Positions 1-7,379 of a DNA stretch of 64,000 nt are shown here, one piece after another. The notes under the pieces are model-generated. The model saw nothing but the letters and a program-made list of their open reading frames with translations. It had not been told where the DNA came from and did no database searches. Numbering within the stretch: position 1 is the first letter of the stretch; every line of letters starts with the position of its first letter. A program made the position numbers and the translations under genes. Source of the DNA: Streptomyces rimosus (GTDB lineage: Bacteria > Actinomycetota > Actinomycetes > Streptomycetales > Streptomycetaceae); assembly GCF_008704655.1 (NCBI RefSeq), contig NZ_CP023688.1, positions 5,563,001 through 5,627,000 of the forward strand. The letters are read 5' to 3'.

Positions 1-967
1 GCAGCGTCCGCACCCCCGACATGGTCGCCGAGACCCCGTCCACGAACTGGAGGTACGTCGGCAGGTACGTCATCGCGCCGAGCATCGCGAAGCCGACGAT
101 GAAGCTGAGCACCGAGCAGATCGTGAAGACCGGGTTGCGGAACAGGTGCATGGGGAGCATCGGCTCCCTCGCCCGCAGCTCCACCACGACGAAGGCGGCC
201 AGCAGCACCACCGAGCCCGCGAACAGGCCGATGATCACCGCCGAGCCCCACGCGTACTCGTTGCCGCCCCACTCCAGGCCGAGGACCAGCCCGGAGGCGC
301 CCAGCGCCACCAGCACGATGCCGAGGTAGTCGATCAGCGGGCGCACCGCGGCCCGCACCACCGGGATCGTCCGGGCCGCCATCGCGACCATGACGATGGC
401 GATCGGGATGTTGACGTAGAAGCACCAGCGCCAGGACGCGTGGTCGGTGAACAGGCCGCCCAAGGTGGGGCCCACGACCGTGGTCACGCCGAAGACGGCG
501 CCCAGCGCGCCCTGGTACTTGCCGCGCTCGCGCAGCGGGATGACGTCCGCGATCAGCGCCATCGCGGTGACCATCAGGCCACCGCCGCCGACGCCCTGCA
601 CGGCGCGGGCGACGACCAGCATCAGCATCGAGGTGGAGGCACCGGCCAGGACGGAGCCGCCGACGAAGACCACCGCGCTCACCTGAAAGATGATCTTCCG
701 GCCGAAGAGGTCGCCGAACTTGCCGACCAGCACCGTCGAGACGGTCTCCGCCAGCAGATATGCCGTGACCACCCATGCCATGTGCCCGCCGCCGCCCAGA
801 TCGGCCACGATCGTGGGCAGCGCGGTGGACACGATCGTCTGGTCCAGCGCGGCCAGCAGCATGCCGAGCACGATCGTGGTGAAGACGAGGTTGGTACGGC
901 GGCGGCCGAGGGCGGGCGGAGCGCTGCGCGCTTCGGGGGCGGGGGCGTGCGCGGCGGCCGTGGTCAT
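1..967 (-). CDS. DHA2-family MFS multidrug efflux transporter (partial, C-terminus outside window)
   Basis: Reading the minus strand from the ATG at 967 gives a protein beginning MTTAAAHAPAP and running open to the window edge (about 322 residues seen). The first helix carries LAALDQTIVSTALPTI, the signature of 14-TM DHA2 drug:H+ antiporters. It is followed by the GKFGDLFGRK loop (MFS motif A), ARAVQGVGGGG (motif B) and VVGPTLGGLF (the antiporter motif C with G-x-x-x-GP-x-x-GG). The role is proton-coupled export of hydrophobic drugs or metabolites across the cytoplasmic membrane. It is divergent from the cobalt/nickel transporter cluster, with about 150 bp between the start codons. The C-terminal helices lie beyond position 1, so substrate and completeness cannot be judged. 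Confidence 0.9.
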   Translation of the reverse strand, partial: MTTAAAHAPAPEARSAPPALGRRRTNLVFTTIVLGMLLAALDQTIVSTALPTIVADLGGGGHMAWVVTAYLLAETVSTVLVGKFGDLFGRKIIFQVSAVVFVGGSVLAGASTSMLMLVVARAVQGVGGGGLMVTAMALIADVIPLRERGKYQGALGAVFGVTTVVGPTLGGLFTDHASWRWCFYVNIPIAIVMVAMAARTIPVVRAAVRPLIDYLGIVLVALGASGLVLGLEWGGNEYAWGSAVIIGLFAGSVVLLAAFVVVELRAREPMLPMHLFRNPVFTICSVLSFIVGFAMLGAMTYLPTYLQFVDGVSATMSGVRTL

Positions 968-1057
968 GCGTCCCAGCCTTTGCGCCAATGGCCCGCTTCG
1001 CCACCTTTTGCTGCCGCGGGGGTGACGTACCGGCGCCCTTTCGCGGCCTGTGGGCTC

Positions 1058-1074
1058 TTGCGACCCGTTTGCAG
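1058..1074 (+). promoter_or_regulatory. Nur-box-like operator upstream of cbiM
   Basis: The sequence TTGCGA-CCCGT-TTGCAG lies 44 bp before the cbiM start. The Nur (nickel uptake regulator, Fur family) box described in Streptomyces coelicolor is tTGCaa-N5-ttGCAA. This site keeps the exact 5-bp spacing and 10 of 12 half-site bases. It would make the transporter nickel-repressed. This is a motif match by eye only. I saw no cobalamin-riboswitch core (B12 box) in the 150-bp leader. Confidence 0.45.
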
Positions 1075-1117
1075 TACGGCCACGATGAGGGGAATGCGCG
1101 GCTGAGCGGAGACCCTG

Positions 1118-2263
1118 ATGCACGTACCCGACGGATTCATCGACGCCCCCGTTTCGGCCGCCGCCGGTGTCCTCGCCGCTGCCGCCGTCGCGGTCAGCCT
1201 GCGCGGCGCCCGCCGCGAACTGGGCGGCACCGGCCCGCACACCGGGCTCGGCGCCGAGCGCACCGCGCCGCTCGCCGGGCTGGTCGCCGCCTTCATCTTC
1301 GCCGTGCAGATGCTCAACTTCCCCGTCGCCGCCGGGACCAGCGGACACCTGCTCGGCGGCGCGCTGGCCGCGATCCTCGTCGGCCCGTACACCGGCGTGC
1401 TCTGCGTCTCCGTCGTCCTGCTCATGCAGAGCGTGCTCTTCGCGGACGGCGGGCTGACCGCGCTGGGCGTGAACATCACCGACATGGCGGTGGTGACCGT
1501 CCTCGTCGCGTACGGGATCTTCCGTGGCCTGGTCAAGGTACTGCCGCGCGGACGCCGCGCGGTCACGGCCGCTGCCTTCGTGGCGGCGGCCGTCTCCGTA
1601 CCGGCCGCCGCCGTCGCCTTCACCGGCCTGTACGCGCTGGGCGGCACCACCGACGTACCGATCGCCACCGTCTTCGCGGCCATGACCGGCGTGCACGTCC
1701 TCATCGGCCTCGGCGAGGCCGCCATCACCGCACTCACCGTCGGTGCGGTCCTCGCCGTGCGCCCCGACCTCGTGTACGGGGCGCGCGGGCTGGCCAAGCC
1801 GCTCGAACTGCGGACTTCCCCCTTGGCCGGGCCCGCGGCGGCAGCGGGGGAGCGGGAGCCGGAACCGGCGGAGCCGGCGCGTCCTGTCGCCGCCCGGCGC
1901 TCCACCCGGCGCGTCTGGCTGGCCGGCGTCGCCGCCGCGCTCGTCTGCGCGGGCGGCCTCAGCTACTACGCCTCGACCAGCCCGGACGGCCTGGAGAAGG
2001 TCGCCCGGGACCAGGGCATCGACGCCAAGGCCGAGGAGCACGCCGCGAAGGACTCGCCGCTGGCCGACTACAGCGTCAAGGACATCGCCAACCCGCGGAT
2101 CGCGGGCGGGCTCGCCGGGGTGATCGGGGTGGGGGCGACGCTGGCCGTCGGCACCGGGGTCTTCGTCGTCGTACGGAGGCGGCGGGCCTCTGCGCGGGAC
2201 ACCGCCGTCCCAGAAGCCGCCGGGGACGCCGCGTCCCCGCGCCACTCCCCGGAATCGGCCTGA
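1118..2263 (+). CDS. cbiM: Cobalt/nickel ECF transporter substrate-binding subunit CbiM, with fused PDGLE (CbiN-like) domain
   Basis: This is the S-component of an energy-coupling-factor importer for Co2+ or Ni2+ in the cytoplasmic membrane. The N-terminus MHVPDGFID is the metal-binding start typical of CbiM/NikM, where the free amino group and His2 ligate the metal. A further His sits in SGHLLGG. About seven hydrophobic segments fill residues 1-230. After a Pro/Glu/Arg linker, residues about 265-350 contain one TM helix, the motif PDGLEKVARDQG and a final TM helix, so the small CbiN/NikN-like partner is fused to the C-terminus. At 381 aa it is longer than stand-alone CbiM, as expected for the fusion. 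cbiQ follows after 1 nt. Nickel and cobalt cannot be told apart from the protein alone; the Nur-like box upstream favours nickel. Confidence 0.9.
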   Translation: MHVPDGFIDAPVSAAAGVLAAAAVAVSLRGARRELGGTGPHTGLGAERTAPLAGLVAAFIFAVQMLNFPVAAGTSGHLLGGALAAILVGPYTGVLCVSVVLLMQSVLFADGGLTALGVNITDMAVVTVLVAYGIFRGLVKVLPRGRRAVTAAAFVAAAVSVPAAAVAFTGLYALGGTTDVPIATVFAAMTGVHVLIGLGEAAITALTVGAVLAVRPDLVYGARGLAKPLELRTSPLAGPAAAAGEREPEPAEPARPVAARRSTRRVWLAGVAAALVCAGGLSYYASTSPDGLEKVARDQGIDAKAEEHAAKDSPLADYSVKDIANPRIAGGLAGVIGVGATLAVGTGVFVVVRRRRASARDTAVPEAAGDAASPRHSPESA

Positions 2264-2264
2264 C

Positions 2265-3026
2265 ATGGGTGCCGGGCACGCCCACAAGCTCTACCGGCCC
2301 GCGCGGTCGCCGGTGCACGCGCTGCCGCCGCACTGCAAGATCGCGGCGGTGCTGTGCTTCGTCCTGGCCGTCGTCGCCACCCCGCGCACCGCCCTGTGGG
2401 CCTTCGCCCTGTACGCGCTGCTGCTCGCCGCGGTCGCCGCGGCGGCCCGGGTGCCCGCCGCATTCCTGCTCAAGCGGCTGCTCATCGAGGTGCCGTTCGT
2501 GGCGTTCGCCGTCCTGATGCCGTTCGTCGCCACCGGGCCGCGGGTGCACGTCCTCGGGCTGTCGCTGAGCGAGTCCGGGCTCTGGGGCGCCTGGAACATC
2601 CTCGCCAAGGGCACGCTCGGCGTCGCCGCCTCCGTCCTGCTCGCCGCCACCACCGAACTGCGCGGCCTGCTGCTCGGCCTGCAGCGGCTGCGGATGCCGC
2701 CACTGCTCGTCCAGATCGCCTCCTTCATGATCCGGTACGGCGACGTCATCGCCGACGAGCTGCGGCGGATGCGCATCGCCCGCCTCTCCCGCGGCTTCGA
2801 GGCGCGCGGCGTACGCCACTGGGGCGTCCTCGCGAAATCCGCCGGCGCCCTGTTCATCCGCTCCTACGAGCGCGGCGAACGCGTCCACCTCGCCATGGTC
2901 AGCCGCGGCTACACGGGCACCCTGCCCGCACCGGACGCCGCCGCCGCGACCGCCGCCGAGTGGACGCGCGCCGCCGCCCTGCCCGCCGCCGCCCTCGCCG
3001 TATGCCTGCTGGGGTGGACCCTCTGA
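2265..3026 (+). CDS. cbiQ: ECF transporter transmembrane subunit CbiQ
   Basis: This is the T-component that couples the CbiM substrate-binding unit to the ATPase. The 253-aa protein has several TM helices, the conserved SPVHALPPHCKI start region seen in CbiQ, and two cytoplasmic coupling-helix motifs: RLSRGFEARG (about residue 177) and AMVSRGYTG (about residue 209), both of the A-x-x-S/R-RG type that dock on the ABC subunit. It starts 1 nt after the cbiM stop and its end overlaps the repeat array that leads into cbiO, so the three genes form one transcription unit. Confidence 0.9.
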   Translation: MGAGHAHKLYRPARSPVHALPPHCKIAAVLCFVLAVVATPRTALWAFALYALLLAAVAAAARVPAAFLLKRLLIEVPFVAFAVLMPFVATGPRVHVLGLSLSESGLWGAWNILAKGTLGVAASVLLAATTELRGLLLGLQRLRMPPLLVQIASFMIRYGDVIADELRRMRIARLSRGFEARGVRHWGVLAKSAGALFIRSYERGERVHLAMVSRGYTGTLPAPDAAAATAAEWTRAAALPAAALAVCLLGWTL

Positions 3027-3121
3027 CCGGGACGGCCCCTTCGACCGGGACGGCCCCTTCGACCGGGACGGCCCCTTCGACCGGGATGGACCCTCTGACT
3101 GGGATGGAACCTTTGAACAGC
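3014..3121 (+). repeat. Six-copy 18-bp tandem repeat across the cbiQ stop and the cbiO start
   Basis: There are six head-to-tail 18-bp units beginning at 3014, 3032, 3050, 3068, 3086 and 3104. Units 2-4 are identical. Units 1, 5 and 6 start with GTG or ATG and can act as cbiO start codons, while units 2-4 start with ACG. In the cbiO frame each unit encodes six residues of the form (V/T/M)-(D/A)-P-(L/S)-T-G. The cbiQ stop codon lies in unit 1. Whole-unit changes keep the frame, so copy number could vary without breaking cbiO. Confidence 0.9.
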
Positions 3122-3934
3122 CCCGCGACCGCCCGCACCACCGCACCCGTACCGGCGTCTCCCGCTGCGGCCCCGGCGGCCTCCACGCTCTCCCTGGAGA
3201 TCGCCGGGCTCGCCTACGCCTACCCCGACGGCCACCAGGCCCTCTTCGGCGTCGATCTGACCGTGGCCCGCGGCGAGCGGGTCGCGCTGCTCGGCCCGAA
3301 CGGCGCCGGGAAGACCACGCTCGTCCTGCATCTGAACGGCATCCTCGTGCCCGGCGCCGGCACGGTCACGGTCGCCGGGCTGCCCGTCGAACGGCGCCAC
3401 CTCGCCGAGATCCGCCGCCGCGTCGGCATCGTCTTCCAGGACCCCGACGACCAGCTGTTCATGCCCACCGTCCGCGAGGACGTGGCCTTCGGGCCCGCCG
3501 CGGCCGGGCTGCGCGGCGCCGAGCTCGACGCGCGGGTGGCGGAGGCGCTCGGCCGGGTCGGCATGGCGGACTTCGCCGACCGCCCGCCGCACCATCTCTC
3601 CTTCGGGCAGCGCCGCCGGGTCGCGGTCGCGACCGTGCTCGCGATGCGCCCGGAGATCCTCGTCCTGGACGAGCCGTCGTCCAACCTCGACCCCGCCTCG
3701 CGCCGCGAACTGGCCGACATCCTGCGGGTGTTGGACGTGACGGTGCTGATGGTCACGCACGACCTGCCGTACGCGCTCGAACTGTGCCCGCGCGCCGTCG
3801 TCCTGTCCGGGGGCGTCATCGCCGCCGACGGGCCGACGCAGGAACTGCTGAGCGACGCGGACCTGATGGCCGCGCACCGACTCGAACTCCCCTTCGGATT
3901 CGACCCGCGCTCTGTGACGATCCCCACGTCCTGA
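3086..3934 (+). CDS. cbiO: Cobalt/nickel ECF transporter ATP-binding subunit CbiO
   Basis: This ATPase subunit powers uptake by the CbiMQ complex on the cytoplasmic face. It has Walker A GPNGAGKTT, a Q-loop in IVFQDPDDQLF (the DPDDQ signature of CbiO/EcfA), ABC signature LSFGQRRRVAVA, Walker B LVLDEP and switch His in MVTHD. The signature is SFGQ rather than SGGQ, which is common in this family. The start is uncertain: in-frame GTG 3014 (overlapping cbiQ by 13 nt), ATG 3086 and ATG 3104 all lie at the head of repeat units. None has a strong Shine-Dalgarno, so translation is probably coupled to cbiQ. The conserved domain begins at LSLEIAGLAYAY, about 37 residues after the 3086 start. Confidence 0.9.
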   Translation: MDPLTGMEPLNSPATARTTAPVPASPAAAPAASTLSLEIAGLAYAYPDGHQALFGVDLTVARGERVALLGPNGAGKTTLVLHLNGILVPGAGTVTVAGLPVERRHLAEIRRRVGIVFQDPDDQLFMPTVREDVAFGPAAAGLRGAELDARVAEALGRVGMADFADRPPHHLSFGQRRRVAVATVLAMRPEILVLDEPSSNLDPASRRELADILRVLDVTVLMVTHDLPYALELCPRAVVLSGGVIAADGPTQELLSDADLMAAHRLELPFGFDPRSVTIPTS

Positions 3935-4023
3935 GCGCACCCCTGGACACCGCGTTCGCCGACGCCCCTGGTCACCAGCACTGATCCGCGCGTTGCACCA
4001 TTGATAGGTCACAAACGCGACGG

Positions 4024-5229
4024 ATGAGTGGGAAGCGGGAAACAGTGGTGGACGTCCAGGGCACGGTCGAGGACGGCTTCGAGCCGGTCCGCGACGCCTT
4101 CGCGGCCAACTTCGCGCGGCGCGGGGAGCGCGGCGCGGCTGTCGCCGTCTACCGGCACGGGCGCAAGATCGTCGACCTGTGGGGCGGGAGCCGGGACGCG
4201 GACGGCCCCGAGGACGGCGGAGCCCCTTGGGAGGCGGACACCGCCCAGGTCATCCGCTCCGCCACCAAGGGCGTCGCGGCCATCGTGCCCCTCCTGCTGC
4301 ACCAGCGCGGCCTGCTCGACCTGGACGCGCCCGTCGGCACGTACTGGCCCGAGTTCAAGGCCGCCGGCAAGGACCGCGTCCTGGTCCGCCACCTCCTCTC
4401 ACACCGCGCGGGCCTGCCCGTACTGGACACCCCGCTCACCCCCGAGCAGGCCCTCGACGGCGTCAGCGGCCCCGACGCGCTCGCCGCCCAGGCCCCCGCC
4501 TGGACGCCCGGCGCCGAGCACGGCTACCACGCCCAGACCTACAGCTGGCTGCTGGCCGAGCTGGTACGGCGGGTCACCGGCCGCACCATCGGCACCTGGA
4601 TAGCCGACGAGATATCCGGGCCGCTCGGCCTCGAACTGTGGGTCGGCGCCCCCGCCGACGCGCTCGCCCGCGCCGGCCGCCTGGCCGACGTCGAAGCCCC
4701 GGCCCCGCCCGCGGCGGCCGGGCTGCGCGTCCGCCCCAAGCGCGACGTGGCCGACGCCTACCGCGACCCCGCCTCCCTCACCCGGCGCGCCTTCGGCGCC
4801 ATCGCCCCGGCCCCCGACGAGAACGCCGACGCCTACCGCGCCGCCGAACTCCCCGCCTCCAACGGCATCGCCACCGCCCGCGCCCTGGCCCGCTGCTACG
4901 CGGCGCTCATCGGCCCCGTCGACGGCCACCCCCGCCTCTTCGCGCCCGCCACGCTCACCCTGGCCCGTACGGAGGAGTCGGCGGGCCCGGACCGCACCCT
5001 CGTCGTCAACACCCGCTTCGGCCTCGGCTACATGCTGCACGGCCCCGCCTCGCCGCTGCTGGCCCCCGGCTCCTTCGGCCACCCCGGCCGCGGCGGCTGC
5101 CTGGCCTTCGCGGACCCCGAGTCCGGTACGGCCTTCGGCTACGTCACCAACGGCATGCAGCAGAACGTAACGGCGGACCCGCGCGCGCAGGCGCTCGTAC
5201 GGGCGGTGCGGGCGGCGCTCGACGCCTGA
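4024..5229 (+). CDS. Serine hydrolase of the beta-lactamase / family VIII esterase class
   Basis: This 401-aa cytoplasmic protein has the beta-lactamase/DD-peptidase fold used by EstB-type carboxylesterases. The nucleophile motif S-x-x-K is SATK (about residue 79), in the usual setting VIRSATKGV. A Tyr motif is present in HAQTYSWLL (about residue 180), and a late FGHPGRGG motif (about residue 355) stands where these enzymes have their third catalytic element. No signal peptide is visible, which argues for an intracellular esterase rather than an exported penicillin-binding enzyme. Downstream in-frame GTG codons at 4045 and 4048 are alternative starts. The substrate is unknown. It stands alone between cbiO and a small hypothetical gene. 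Confidence 0.85.
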   Translation: MSGKRETVVDVQGTVEDGFEPVRDAFAANFARRGERGAAVAVYRHGRKIVDLWGGSRDADGPEDGGAPWEADTAQVIRSATKGVAAIVPLLLHQRGLLDLDAPVGTYWPEFKAAGKDRVLVRHLLSHRAGLPVLDTPLTPEQALDGVSGPDALAAQAPAWTPGAEHGYHAQTYSWLLAELVRRVTGRTIGTWIADEISGPLGLELWVGAPADALARAGRLADVEAPAPPAAAGLRVRPKRDVADAYRDPASLTRRAFGAIAPAPDENADAYRAAELPASNGIATARALARCYAALIGPVDGHPRLFAPATLTLARTEESAGPDRTLVVNTRFGLGYMLHGPASPLLAPGSFGHPGRGGCLAFADPESGTAFGYVTNGMQQNVTADPRAQALVRAVRAALDA

Positions 5230-5301
5230 GCCCGGGGCGGACGTGTCGTAGGTGGCGGGTGGGGCACCCGTACGCCTGACACCCCACCTGAAGGAGCCGA
5301 C

Positions 5302-5463
5302 ATGGCCGACGAGCGGAAGATGAAGGACCCCCGGGAAGCCGGACCGGCCCAGGACAAGCCGCAGCCGCACCGGAGCGAGCGGGACCGCAGCGCCGAGGAG
5401 GTCAACGCGGACCAGCCGTCCGTGCGCGGCGAGAAGCCGAAGCCCGCGCCGAAGCGGTACTGA
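5302..5463 (+). CDS. Small highly charged hypothetical protein (53 aa)
   Basis: This short gene has a good ribosome-binding site (GAAGGAG, 5290-5296) before the ATG at 5302. The product begins MADERKMKDPREAG, is rich in Lys, Arg, Glu, Asp and Pro, contains no membrane segment or Cys, and ends in PKPAPKRY. Composition suggests an intrinsically disordered cytoplasmic protein. I do not recognise a family. The strong Shine-Dalgarno and normal codon bias support it being real. It lies between an esterase gene and an SDR gene on the same strand. Confidence 0.6.
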   Translation: MADERKMKDPREAGPAQDKPQPHRSERDRSAEEVNADQPSVRGEKPKPAPKRY

Positions 5464-5523
5464 CCGGGCGGGCAGGGGCGACACGGTCTGTTGCTCCTGA
5501 GGCTCATGCGCCAAGGTGTGCGC

Positions 5524-6339
5524 ATGAGGCGATTCGACGGCTACAGCGTACTGATCACCGGCGCCGGCCGGGGCATCGGCGAGGCCACCGCACAGCGGCT
5601 CGCCACCGAGGGCGCTCGGGTCCTGGTCACCGACCTGGACGGGGACCGCGCCGAGCAGGCGGCCGCCCGTATCCGCGAGAGCGCTCCCGTACGGGACAGC
5701 GGCGGCACCGCCGAGGCGCTCGCCTGCGACGTGGCGGACCGGGCCGCCGTCGAGGCGGCCGTCGCGCACGCCGCGCACCGCTTCGGCGGCCTCGACGTGC
5801 TGGTCAACAACGCCTGCCGGTGCCGTCCCGACCCACCGCGCTTCGAGGACTACGGGGACGACAACTGGGCCGGTGACCTGGACATCACCCTCGGCGGCGC
5901 CTTCCGCTGCGCCCGCGCCGCGCTGCCGCACCTGGCCGCGGCCGGCGGCCGCGGCGCGATCGTCAGCGTCGGCTCGGTCAACGGCGAGCAGGACTTCGGC
6001 AACCACGCCTACAGCGCCGCCAAGGCGGGCCTGGCCTCCCTCACCCGTACCCTCGCGGGCGAGGCGGCGGCCCGGGGCGTACGGGTCAACCTGGTCGCCC
6101 CGGGCACCGTCGACACCCCGAACTGGGCCGACCGCCCCGACGCCCTGAAGCGCGCCGCGTCCGCCTACCCCCTGGGCCGCGTCGGCCGCCCCGACGACAT
6201 CGCCGCGGCCGTCGCCTTCCTGGCCTCCACCGACGCCGCCTGGATCACCGGCATCACGCTCCCCGTGGACGGCGGCATCCTGACCAGTAACGCGACGATG
6301 CGCGAGGCGCTGCGCGGGGGCCCCGCACCGACGCCCTAG
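5524..6339 (+). CDS. SDR-family NAD(P)-dependent oxidoreductase
   Basis: This is a short-chain dehydrogenase of classical length (271 aa from the chosen start). The Rossmann motif TGAGRGIG is near residue 14. The structural motif NNAG appears as NNAC, a small deviation. The catalytic Ser lies in VSVGSVNGEQDF and the active site YSAAK matches Y-x-x-x-K. The C-terminal ITLPVDGG strand is typical of FabG-like enzymes. I start at ATG 5524 (MRRFDGYS); an upstream ATG at 5491 adds 11 poorly fitting residues. The substrate cannot be predicted. The stop codon shares the CTAG at 6336-6339 with the convergent EamA gene. Confidence 0.88.
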   Translation: MRRFDGYSVLITGAGRGIGEATAQRLATEGARVLVTDLDGDRAEQAAARIRESAPVRDSGGTAEALACDVADRAAVEAAVAHAAHRFGGLDVLVNNACRCRPDPPRFEDYGDDNWAGDLDITLGGAFRCARAALPHLAAAGGRGAIVSVGSVNGEQDFGNHAYSAAKAGLASLTRTLAGEAAARGVRVNLVAPGTVDTPNWADRPDALKRAASAYPLGRVGRPDDIAAAVAFLASTDAAWITGITLPVDGGILTSNATMREALRGGPAPTP

Positions 6340-7184
6340 GCGTGCATCATCAACGCGATCCCGGCCACCATCAGCCCCGCCGCCACCAGGCGCGGGGCCC
6401 CGAAGCGCTCCTTGAAGAACAGGGTGCCGATGGCGGCGCCGACGATGATCGAGGATTCGCGGAGGGCGGCGATGGGCGCCAGGTGGGCCTGGGTCTGGGC
6501 CCACAGGACCAGGCCGTAGGCGAAGACGGACAGGACACCGCCGGCCGCCCCGCGCAGCGCCACCGGGCGCAGCTCGGTGAGCAGGGCGCGGCGGCGGGTG
6601 GCCAGGGCGTAGACGGGGATGGCCAGGCCCTCCAGGATCATCAGCCAGGCGATGTAGCCGGGCGCGGTGCCGGAGGCGCGGACGCCTACACCGTCGACGG
6701 TGGTGTACGACGCTATGGCCAGACCGGTGGCGAGCGCGGCGGCCAGCGCGGGCCAGTGCGGCTTCGTCCCCGAGCCGCGGATGCCCCAGAGCGCGACGCC
6801 GACCAGGCCCGCCGAGGCGAGCGCGACCCCGGCCACGCCCCACACGTCCGGCACCTCGCCGACGAAGACGGCGGCCAGGACCGTGACCACGAGCGGCGCG
6901 GTGCCGCGTGCGATGGGATACATCTGCCCGAACTCGCCCAGCCGGAACGACTGCATCAGCAGCACCTGGTAGACGATGTGCAGGACGACGGAGGCGAGGA
7001 GCGGCGGCCAGGCGCCGGCCGCGGGCAGCGGCGCGAAGCAGGCCAGCACGGCCCCGCAGAGCGCGCCGCCGCCACCGACCAGGGTGAAGGCGAGCAGCTG
7101 GTCCTTGATGTGGTGGGCGATCGCGTTCCAGCCGGCGTGCGTGACGGCGGCGGTCAGCACCGCCGCGACGACCAGGGGGCTCAT
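6336..7184 (-). CDS. EamA/DMT-family membrane transporter
   Basis: This 282-aa integral membrane protein has about ten hydrophobic helices arranged as two EamA repeats. The first contains FRLGEFGQMYPIARGTAPL and the second RESSIIVGAAIGTLFFKE, with the E-R-F/F-F-K-E type ends of drug/metabolite transporters. It presumably exports or exchanges small metabolites across the cytoplasmic membrane; the substrate is not predictable. Its stop overlaps that of the SDR gene tail-to-tail through a palindromic CTAG. The roughly 160 bp upstream (7185-7346) contains no recognisable feature. Confidence 0.85.
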   Translation of the reverse strand: MSPLVVAAVLTAAVTHAGWNAIAHHIKDQLLAFTLVGGGGALCGAVLACFAPLPAAGAWPPLLASVVLHIVYQVLLMQSFRLGEFGQMYPIARGTAPLVVTVLAAVFVGEVPDVWGVAGVALASAGLVGVALWGIRGSGTKPHWPALAAALATGLAIASYTTVDGVGVRASGTAPGYIAWLMILEGLAIPVYALATRRRALLTELRPVALRGAAGGVLSVFAYGLVLWAQTQAHLAPIAALRESSIIVGAAIGTLFFKERFGAPRLVAAGLMVAGIALMMHA

Positions 7185-7346
7185 CCGGCCGTCCGCTCAC
7201 GTATGCCGGCCGTCCGGCCGCGGGCGTGCGGGGCAGGCGGGCGGGGAGCCGGGTGACCGTACGGGAAATGGCGCATGGCCCGCACGCTAGCTCCAGGTGT
7301 ACGGGCCACGCGATGGTCGGCGGGAGGGGTGTGACAGATCACCCCG

Positions 7347-7370
7347 GGGCCGGGACCGCGGTCCCGGCCC
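7347..7370 (-). terminator. Perfect 24-bp palindrome after the PBP gene
   Basis: The 24-bp sequence centred on CCGCGG is perfectly self-complementary (GGGCCGGGACCG and its complement). It begins 10 bp after the stop of the penicillin-binding-protein gene on the minus strand. It has no U-tract, like many actinobacterial terminators. A palindrome without a loop could instead be a protein-binding site. Confidence 0.55.
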
Positions 7371-7379
7371 GGAAGCGCC

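Noticed and set aside
968..1117. Cobalamin riboswitch before cbiM
   Set aside because: The leader is only 150 bp and I could not find the B12-box core or the expected helices; a Nur-like box fits better.
4149..4439. Minus-strand ORF inside the serine hydrolase gene
   Set aside because: It overlaps a conserved protein in full and has no ribosome-binding site or family features.
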